NCBI RefSeq assembly: GCF_004522235.1
Contig: NZ_SDLT01000001.1
Coordinates: 124,001-188,000, forward strand
From: Amycolatopsis nivea
GTDB lineage: Bacteria > Actinomycetota > Actinomycetes > Mycobacteriales > Pseudonocardiaceae
Direction of reading: 5' to 3'
Length of the DNA: 64,000 bases
Shown here: positions 58,122-64,000 of the stretch, piece by piece
Numbering within the stretch: the first letter of the stretch is position 1
Layout of the letters: each line of letters begins with the position of its first letter
Position numbers and translations under genes: made by a program
Notes under the pieces: generated by a model
Told to the model about the DNA's origin: nothing
What the model saw: only the letters and a program-made list of their open reading frames with translations
Database searches by the model: none

Positions 58122-60233
58122 TCACCGGCCGCCGAATTGCGCGGCGGCGTCGGTCAGCGCGTCGGTGTCGTCACGGGCCGCGTAATTGCCGGCCAATCTG
58201 GTGAAGTTCTTGGAGATCCGCTGGTCGTGCGCCGGGCTGGGAACGGTGTGCGGATCGTGGTAGAGCCAGAGCCGCGCGACGATGCTGGTGATCGCGGCTT
58301 CGGCGGACTCCCGTCCCGGCTGCCCGTCCGGCACGAGCTTCGCGACGCTGTCGTCGGTCGGCTCGACCGCGGCCAGGCGGCACGGCGCCCGCGTGATCTG
58401 GTCGACCAGCCGGACCCAATCCGGGTGCCCGCTCTTGGCGAATTCGGTGACCAATTCGTCGACGACGGCCGCGAAGTTGTCGCAGGCGAGGGCGTAATAC
58501 AGCCGCCGGGCCTGGTCCTCGGCCTCGCCGGTCGGCTCGGCGCAGGTGTTCGCCATCCGCCGGAACACCTCGGCCCACGTCATGGCTACCGGATGGCGGT
58601 CGGCGGCGCTCTGCGCGTGCAGACCGGCCAGCAGGCAGGCGAGGAGCCACGGGTGCAGGGCCGCCGGGTGTTCCCGCCCGGGGACGGCGACCGGCCACAG
58701 CCGCGAGGGCCGGGCGGCGAAGGTGCTGACCCACAGGTTTTCCCGCAGTGCGCGCAGGATGTCGTTCGCGTCGGGGAAGGCGGCCGGATCCAGCGGGGCC
58801 GACTGTCCCGGCTGGCCGAGCCGCACCCCCACCGCGACCGCCTGCGGAACGACGGCCGGCAGCGAGTCCGCCAGCAGCGACCGGGGCAGGAAAGAGGTCA
58901 GCGCGCGTTCCCACAGCGCGATTCCGTTGTGCGGCTGGAACAGCAGCGACCGGGCGGGCGGGCCGGCGTCGTCCGGCAGTTCGCCGGCGCGGCGGCCGAT
59001 CTCCTGCGCGGCGGCGGGCAGGCCGCCGGAGAGCCGCTGGACGAACTCGTCGAAGACAGCCGGTTCCCAGCCGTCCGGCGGGGTCGGGGCGAGCTTGCGC
59101 AGCACTTCGGGACCGGGCGGGTCCAGCCACACTGGATACCACGCACGGGTCGGGGAGTCGCCCCGGTCGGCAGTGGCGGCGAGATGATGGGTCCACTGCT
59201 TGAAATCGGCCTGGGAGAGCAGAGGGATCGGCCGCTTGTCCGGGCAGTCCGCCTTCGTCCGCCACGGTTCCCGCCACCAGTGCCCCCAGGCGGACGACCA
59301 CCGGTCCATCGCCGCCACGATCAGCAGCGGATCGCGTTCAGGCAGCCGATTCTGCCGTGCACGCACGAACGCGGAGAGGAATTCGCGGCCGGCGGGGGTG
59401 GCATCGACGTTGTCGATCAGCAGCGCCCAGGCGTGCTCGTGCGGGACGTCCTGTCTGTGCGGGGCCAGGCATTCGCACCGGCGCACCGGCGTCGTCCATT
59501 GATCGGCACTGCGCGACAAATCGGTCAGGAACGCGTTCAGCACGTGTGGGACCGGGTCCGAACTGCGCTGGCTCAGGTCGATCAGCGAGTCGATCGTGCT
59601 GGCTCCCTCCAGCAAGCCGCTGAACCATTTCAGCGCCTGCCGCACGCTTCGCCGCCGCCGGTTCGCGAGCCGCAGCAGCGCGCCGATTCCGCTGCTGACC
59701 GCTTGCTGGACGGCGGGTCCCGGCACCTGCGCGCCGATCCCGGACAGCGACAGCGCGAACCGGACCGCCTCGCCGGCCAGGTCCGCGACCGGGTGCTCGT
59801 CGCCCTGGTGCAAGTAGCTCCCGACGAGCTGGAGGACGTGCGCCCGGGCCGCGTCCCGGTCCTGCGGCAGGGTTTCGTTCAGTGCCAGCAGGGAAAGCCC
59901 GACGCGGTGGAAGGCCGGGTCGCGCGGCAGGTTGTCCCAGTGCCGGGCGAGTAGGAAGGACACGTACGCCGCGGCGGAGATCGGATCGGCGACCTGGGCG
60001 TCCTGGAAATCGAGCCGGGCGTGGACGAGCGTGCCGCCGCAGGCTCCGGAGATCGTTTTGAGCGCGGTGCTCTTGCCCGAACCTTTCGGCCCAAGCAGCG
60101 CGACAACCGGCTCCGGCACGGCCGTTCCCGCCGCAGGTCGCCGGAAGGCTTGCCGGACAAAGAGTTCTGCGGCGGTCAGCACGTGCGGTTCCCCCGGGTC
60201 CTGCCGTTCGGCGCGCGATGCGGTACGAGGCAC
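58122..60233 (-). CDS. Large STAND-like P-loop ATPase paired with the receptor gene
   Basis: A 703-residue soluble protein. Walker A is LLGPKGSGKSTALK (Gly48-Ser55), Walker B is WALLIDNVDAT (about 269-279), with a sensor-like IVAAMDRWSS following. The middle and C-terminal 350 residues are helical and carry no repeat or effector domain that I know. The architecture fits the STAND/AAA group of regulated signalling NTPases. Its stop is 22 bp before the membrane receptor start, so the two are one operon and probably one signalling system across the membrane. Function otherwise unknown. Confidence 0.75.
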   Translation of the reverse strand: MPRTASRAERQDPGEPHVLTAAELFVRQAFRRPAAGTAVPEPVVALLGPKGSGKSTALKTISGACGGTLVHARLDFQDAQVADPISAAAYVSFLLARHWDNLPRDPAFHRVGLSLLALNETLPQDRDAARAHVLQLVGSYLHQGDEHPVADLAGEAVRFALSLSGIGAQVPGPAVQQAVSSGIGALLRLANRRRRSVRQALKWFSGLLEGASTIDSLIDLSQRSSDPVPHVLNAFLTDLSRSADQWTTPVRRCECLAPHRQDVPHEHAWALLIDNVDATPAGREFLSAFVRARQNRLPERDPLLIVAAMDRWSSAWGHWWREPWRTKADCPDKRPIPLLSQADFKQWTHHLAATADRGDSPTRAWYPVWLDPPGPEVLRKLAPTPPDGWEPAVFDEFVQRLSGGLPAAAQEIGRRAGELPDDAGPPARSLLFQPHNGIALWERALTSFLPRSLLADSLPAVVPQAVAVGVRLGQPGQSAPLDPAAFPDANDILRALRENLWVSTFAARPSRLWPVAVPGREHPAALHPWLLACLLAGLHAQSAADRHPVAMTWAEVFRRMANTCAEPTGEAEDQARRLYYALACDNFAAVVDELVTEFAKSGHPDWVRLVDQITRAPCRLAAVEPTDDSVAKLVPDGQPGRESAEAAITSIVARLWLYHDPHTVPSPAHDQRISKNFTRLAGNYAARDDTDALTDAAAQFGGR

Positions 60234-60443
60234 GGCAGAAGGTGTATCGGTTCAGATGTGGGCCGTGTCACAGGTTTCGCGGCGGTTCACTCCAAAGTGT
60301 GGCCCTCGCGGTCGTTCGCGCAAGCGGCTGTCCGGGGGTGTTCTGCTAAGCGGAAGTCAGGATCCGCCACGATCGGGCGAAGGGTCCCGTTCGGCGCGTT
60401 CGCGGGCGCTTTCTTGTCGGGGCGGCTGCTTAAAGTGCGGGGC

Positions 60444-61721
60444 ATGGCAGTGGAGGAGCGCGAACGGGCGCGACGGGTGCTGAGCTTCGCCCTCGAGGTG
60501 GCGATGCAGATGTTCCGGCAGGGCATCGAAACTGCCGTCGTCGTGCGCACGGTCCGCGGGCTGGCCGCGGCGGGCGGCGTCGAGGATTTGCGGATTTCGG
60601 TGGGAGTACGGGCAATTCACCTCCAATACTGCGGCGGCGGGGAAGAACCGCTGGTGCTGTTCGGGAGCGTGCAGGCGAACGACGCGCGCGACATCGGCCG
60701 GATGGGAGACTTGGAGGCGCTCGCCGTCCGTGCCGCCGCCGGTACGATTTCGCCTGCCGAAGCCGAGCGCGACGCCGGAATCCTCGCTCAAGCCGGACCG
60801 ACTTGGCCGTGGTACGTAAGTTTGCTCGGCGGCTGCCTGCTCGCGGCGATGATCTGCCTTCAGGCGAACGGAACCGTGCTCGCCGCGGCAGTGTCGGCCG
60901 GGCTGTTCGTTCTCGCCAACCGGGTGGGTTGGGCGTTGAGCACGGTCGGCATCGCGGAGTTCTTCCAGGTCGCGGCCAAAGCCAGCACGGTGCTGGTCGT
61001 CGCGATCTCCTTGCTGTCGCTCGGGATGCTGACCGGGCACGAGGCGGCGAGCCTGTCGGCGGCGAACCTGGTGCTGCTGCTGCCGATCCTGTCGCTGGTG
61101 TCGCTGGTCGAGGACGCGGTCGGCGACTTCCACCTGATGGCGGCCGCCCGGATCGTGACGGTCCTGCTGCTCACCGGGGCGATCGCGACCGGCGTGATGG
61201 TCGTGGTGTCGGTGGCGAACGACCTCGACATCCTCGGCGCGGCAAGCCGGGTGCAGCTCGCCGCGCTGCCGCTGGCCCTGGTCCCGGTGACGGCCCTGGT
61301 GGGTGCACTGGGCAACGCGATCCTGATGGGCACGCCCGCGCGCTGGTGGCTGCTCGCCTGCGGGGCGGGGATCGTGACGTCACTGGCCAACTGGACGGGC
61401 CGGTCCGCGCTCGGCCTGTCGGCTCCGGTGTCGATTTTCCTTGCCACGACGGTGCTGGGCATGCTGGCGGGGGTGGCTTCGCGGACGCTGAAGGTGCCGA
61501 CCGCGGTGGTCACGATCCCGGGCTTGACGGGTGCGGTGCTGCCGGGGCCTGCGCTGTATTTGAGCCTGTCGCAGGTATTCGCACGGATCCCCGGCGCCTG
61601 GGACGCGGTAGCGGAGGCGATTGTGTCCACCGCAGCGATCGGGGTCGGCGTTGTGCTCGGGTTGCAGCTCGCGGCTTTGCGCCGACCTGAGGCTGCGGTG
61701 TCGGGGGCTCCTCTTGCTTAG
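60444..61721 (+). CDS. ThrE-family threonine/serine exporter-like protein
   Basis: A 425-residue protein with the two ThrE domains. Residues 1-135 include the soluble helical hydrolase-like N-terminus (ALEVAMQMFRQGIETAVVVRT). The rest has ten membrane segments, the last five forming the DUF3815-type half (LKVPTAVVTIPGLTGAVLPGPALY). ThrE proteins export threonine and serine by proton exchange. ATG 60444 starts the conserved part. It is divergent from the ATPase gene, with 210 bp between; that gap holds no feature I can name beyond promoters. Confidence 0.9.
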   Translation: MAVEERERARRVLSFALEVAMQMFRQGIETAVVVRTVRGLAAAGGVEDLRISVGVRAIHLQYCGGGEEPLVLFGSVQANDARDIGRMGDLEALAVRAAAGTISPAEAERDAGILAQAGPTWPWYVSLLGGCLLAAMICLQANGTVLAAAVSAGLFVLANRVGWALSTVGIAEFFQVAAKASTVLVVAISLLSLGMLTGHEAASLSAANLVLLLPILSLVSLVEDAVGDFHLMAAARIVTVLLLTGAIATGVMVVVSVANDLDILGAASRVQLAALPLALVPVTALVGALGNAILMGTPARWWLLACGAGIVTSLANWTGRSALGLSAPVSIFLATTVLGMLAGVASRTLKVPTAVVTIPGLTGAVLPGPALYLSLSQVFARIPGAWDAVAEAIVSTAAIGVGVVLGLQLAALRRPEAAVSGAPLA

Positions 61722-61839
61722 CCGAGGGCGAAGAATGTGGAGGTTCCTGTCGTGGTTGTCTCGACCACGCTTGCCTCGGTTGCTGCGGTCTGTGCTTCCG
61801 AAGGTCGGCGCTGGCCGGAGGCCAACTGTCGCCGCTGCA

Positions 61840-62009
61840 TCACCAGCCGCTGCGGTAGAAACTCCGCGAGACGTAACTGCTGGCTTCCTCGGCCCGTACG
61901 GCGCACAGTTCGTCCTTCATCGCCCGCGCCTGTTTCATCAGTGGATCGTCGCCGTGCAGCCGTTCGGCGTGGTCGAGTACCGCGTGCTTGTCCGTGATCC
62001 CCTCGGCGC
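61840..62009 (-). pseudogene. Truncated duplicate of the 3' end of the MBL gene
   Basis: The minus-strand frame ends SYVSRSFYRSGW and stop (61840-61842), exactly as the MBL gene at 62038 does. It reads back through QARAMKDELCAVRAEEAS, AVLDHAERL and GITDKHA. Compared with the intact copy it lacks 18 codons in frame. Many differences fall on third codon positions, so the duplicate evolved as a real gene before losing its front part. No start codon remains. The rest of 61722-62037 shows nothing else. Confidence 0.85.
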
Positions 62010-62037
62010 TGGCCGGATGCCAACTGTCGTCGCGGCA

Positions 62038-63219
62038 TCACCAGCCGCTGCGGTAGAAACTCCGCGACACGTAACTGCTGGCCTCCTCCGCCCGCACCGC
62101 GCACAGCTCCTCCTTCATCGCCCGCGCCTGCTTCACCAACGGATCATCGCCAGGTGCGAGCGCCAGCAAATCGATGACATGCAACGCCTCCTGCACCCGC
62201 CCGTCACGACGCAGCCGTTCGGCGTGGTCGAGCACAGCCTGCTTGTCCGTGATCGCCTCCGCGCGGGCAGCGGCCGCGACGTCCGGGCGGGACGGGTGCA
62301 GGGTCGTCGGGTTTCCGTCCCACCACCCGGTTTCCGAGCGGACTATGTCCCGGACGATGTACTCCCGGTGCCCGTAGTGCTCGCGCATCCACGGCACGTC
62401 GAACAACTCGGCCGGGTACCGGAGATCGTGCACGATGTCGTCCATCCTCCGGCCCCGGTTGAGCTCGTCCACCACCGCGCTGCGCAGCCACCGGAGCGCG
62501 GCGGCGGTCATGGTGAGCTGCCGCACCGGATCCTCGCGCACCACCGGGCCGAATTCCGGCACCAGGACCGCCGGGTTCAGCGCGGCGAGCCGGTCCAGGG
62601 TGTCGGCCCAGCGGACGGTGTCGCGCATGGTCCGCATGGGCGTCCCGATGTTGGGGATGCCGTTGATCACGGCAGCACTGCCGTACAGAACCCGCTGGGA
62701 AGGCAGCCACACCGCGGTCACGTCGTCGGTTTCGGAGGGCGCCCACAACAGCCGGACGTCCGGGGTCAGCGTCAGCGCTTCCCGGTAGGTCTGGTCGGGG
62801 AAGGTGAGCGGCGGGGGAGCCGACAGGTCGTCCATCGGGCGGCGGAACTGCCGGGTGTTGATGTGGTTCTGCAACCCGGCCGTCTCGAGATACCGCTGGT
62901 AGCGCCGGACGACGTTCTCGTGCGCCACGACGGTCGGGCGGCGTTCGCCGTGCGCGGCCGCGTAATCGAAGAACCCTGGCACGCCGTAGTTGTAGCCGAG
63001 ATGCCCGTGGCTGTAGACGATCCACCGCACCGGTTCGCGCAGCTGGTCCAGCACCGGCGCGACAAGGTCGGGGGACGGTCCGGTGTCGACCACGACGAGG
63101 CCCGACGCGGTTTCCACCGCCAGGCTGTTGCCCTGCAAGCCGATCGAGCGCACGCCGGGCGCGACCTCGGTGACCTGGCCGCTGCCGTAGAGCGGGTTTT
63201 TGGTGTCCTGGAAAGGCAT
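62038..63219 (-). CDS. Alkylsulfatase-like MBL-fold protein with altered metal motif
   Basis: A 393-residue MBL-fold protein with the C-terminal helical dimerisation domain of SdsA/BDS1-type alkyl sulfatases (TGWWDGNPTTLHP, then repeated helices). The main zinc motif, HSHVDH in those enzymes, reads HGHLGY (71-76): both His remain but Asp and the third His are lost, so metal binding must differ or be lost. No signal peptide is visible, unlike SdsA1. ATG 63219 overlaps the stop of the MFS gene by one base (TGATG). Possible role: hydrolysis of an imported sulfate or phosphate ester. Confidence 0.82.
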   Translation of the reverse strand: MPFQDTKNPLYGSGQVTEVAPGVRSIGLQGNSLAVETASGLVVVDTGPSPDLVAPVLDQLREPVRWIVYSHGHLGYNYGVPGFFDYAAAHGERRPTVVAHENVVRRYQRYLETAGLQNHINTRQFRRPMDDLSAPPPLTFPDQTYREALTLTPDVRLLWAPSETDDVTAVWLPSQRVLYGSAAVINGIPNIGTPMRTMRDTVRWADTLDRLAALNPAVLVPEFGPVVREDPVRQLTMTAAALRWLRSAVVDELNRGRRMDDIVHDLRYPAELFDVPWMREHYGHREYIVRDIVRSETGWWDGNPTTLHPSRPDVAAAARAEAITDKQAVLDHAERLRRDGRVQEALHVIDLLALAPGDDPLVKQARAMKEELCAVRAEEASSYVSRSFYRSGW

Positions 63220-64000
63220 CAGCGAACCACCTCGGTGCGGAGCCCGAGCCGCCGCGCGGTGCGGTCGGGGTTGACGAAGAAGACGGCCAGCAGGCCGCCC
63301 GCAATGGACAGCAGGCCGCTGATCGTGAAGGCGAGCGTGAAGCCGCTGACCGGCGACGAAGCGGCCTGGATCAGCCGTCCGGTGAGGTACGGGGCGAGCA
63401 GTCCGGCGGTCGTGACCAGGCCGACGGTGATGGACAGCACCGCGCCGCGCTGGCGGGTCGGGCTGATCTCGGCGTTCATCGTGACGCCGAGCGCGAACAC
63501 GACGCCGCCCAGGCTGAAGGCGACGGTCAGCAATGCGATCTGGAACCAGCCGCCGGTGTGCGGGAACAGCAGCATCGCGAGACCGGAGATCAGCACCGCG
63601 ATCCCGCCGAGCACGCCGCGCGCCACCCGGCTCGACACGCCGCGCCGCATCAGCCGGTCGCTCAGCGCGCCCTGGGCGAGGTTGAACACGACCGAGGCGA
63701 TCCACGGCAGCGCGACCAGGGTCCCGGTGGTCACCGTGCTGTAGTGCAACGCCGTTTCCAGGTAATGCGGCACCCACGCGACCAGCACGGCCAGCGCCCA
63801 GTACGCGGCGAATCCGGCCAGGAACCCGCCGAGCCAGGTGCCGTTCAGCAGGATCCGCCGGTACGGCACACGCGGTTCGTCCGCTTCGGACTTGACCGCG
63901 TTCGCGTGCACCGACGCGGTTCCGGCGACCTTGCCTTCCCGCCCGAAGATCGCCCACAGCACCGACCACAGGAGGCCGACGACGAGCAGCGCGAAGAACG
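63219..64000 (-). CDS. MFS transporter, C-terminal part
   Basis: Partial gene: the frame continues past the window edge. The visible 260 residues hold the central cytoplasmic loop (ASVHANAVKSEADEPRVPYRR) and the last six membrane segments, with QGALSDRLMRRGV in the mid-half motif. It resembles ACS-family anion/sugar-acid symporters. Its stop overlaps the start of the MBL gene, so the transporter and the alkylsulfatase-like enzyme are co-translated and probably handle the same compound. Confidence 0.9.
   Translation of the reverse strand, partial: FFALLVVGLLWSVLWAIFGREGKVAGTASVHANAVKSEADEPRVPYRRILLNGTWLGGFLAGFAAYWALAVLVAWVPHYLETALHYSTVTTGTLVALPWIASVVFNLAQGALSDRLMRRGVSSRVARGVLGGIAVLISGLAMLLFPHTGGWFQIALLTVAFSLGGVVFALGVTMNAEISPTRQRGAVLSITVGLVTTAGLLAPYLTGRLIQAASSPVSGFTLAFTISGLLSIAGGLLAVFFVNPDRTARRLGLRTEVVR

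Overview
The window is high-GC actinobacterial DNA. It has dense G/C-ending codons, many GTG starts and 4-bp ATGA/GTGA gene overlaps, and it carries a 7Fe ferredoxin, a CysN/CysC fusion, MmpS-like and Rv3529c-3531c-like genes and a KstR-type operator. I infer a mycolic-acid-related or pseudonocardial actinomycete, with Amycolatopsis the most likely genus; this rests on gene content, not on a marker gene. No rRNA, tRNA, CRISPR array, phage or insertion sequence was recognised. About 63 protein genes and three gene remnants are annotated.

Layout. 1-13.7 kb: housekeeping and small metabolic genes (dienelactone hydrolase, PhoU, PAP2 phosphatase, FtsW/RodA with an MmpS-like lipoprotein, HxlR regulator facing an alpha/beta hydrolase, a PD-(D/E)XK nuclease-like protein, EamA exporter facing LysR, BBE-type flavoprotein, ferredoxin, DUF2249 protein). 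13.7-20.1 kb: oxidoreductase, RidA, lactonase-like MBL protein, a 100-bp tandem-repeat tract, and a MarR/MFS pair whose transporter has a fused carboxypeptidase-regulatory-like tail. 20.1-31.7 kb: one tightly coupled ten-gene minus-strand operon, lacI - two CUT1 permeases - binding protein - two ADP-ribosylglycohydrolases - PfkB kinase - GH-like/SUMF1 fusion - class III CoA-transferase - CitE-like lyase, behind two identical 16-bp LacI operators. It looks like import and stepwise breakdown of a ribosylated or similar furanoside compound.

32-45 kb: TetR-controlled ABC/FtsX exporter, a wHTH/membrane-protein pair with a large inverted repeat, an alternating 60/68-bp repeat tract, a LacI-controlled MFS plus hydantoinase/oxoprolinase A-B operon, Nudix, HAD and P-loop kinase genes, and a deletion scar that removed the 5' halves of an endonuclease V gene and of an unknown membrane-anchored protein gene.

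45.4-52.8 kb: a probable steroid-linked module. DUF1214-like, SDR and sulfotransferase genes (same order as Mycobacterium Rv3531c-Rv3529c) face an IclR regulator, followed by a SnoaL-like protein facing CysD and CysNC. Near-palindromic KstR-type sites lie in both divergent gaps. CysD/CysNC make PAPS, the donor a sulfotransferase needs. 52.9-56.5 kb: TetR regulon (acetoacetate-decarboxylase-like protein, DJ-1/PfpI protein, old yellow enzyme) with two matching operators. 56.5-60.2 kb: a membrane-anchored type I periplasmic-binding-like receptor paired with a large P-loop ATPase, an uncharacterised sensor-like pair. 60.4-64 kb: ThrE-type exporter, a truncated gene duplicate, an alkylsulfatase-like MBL protein with altered metal ligands, and the end of an MFS transporter that runs off the window.
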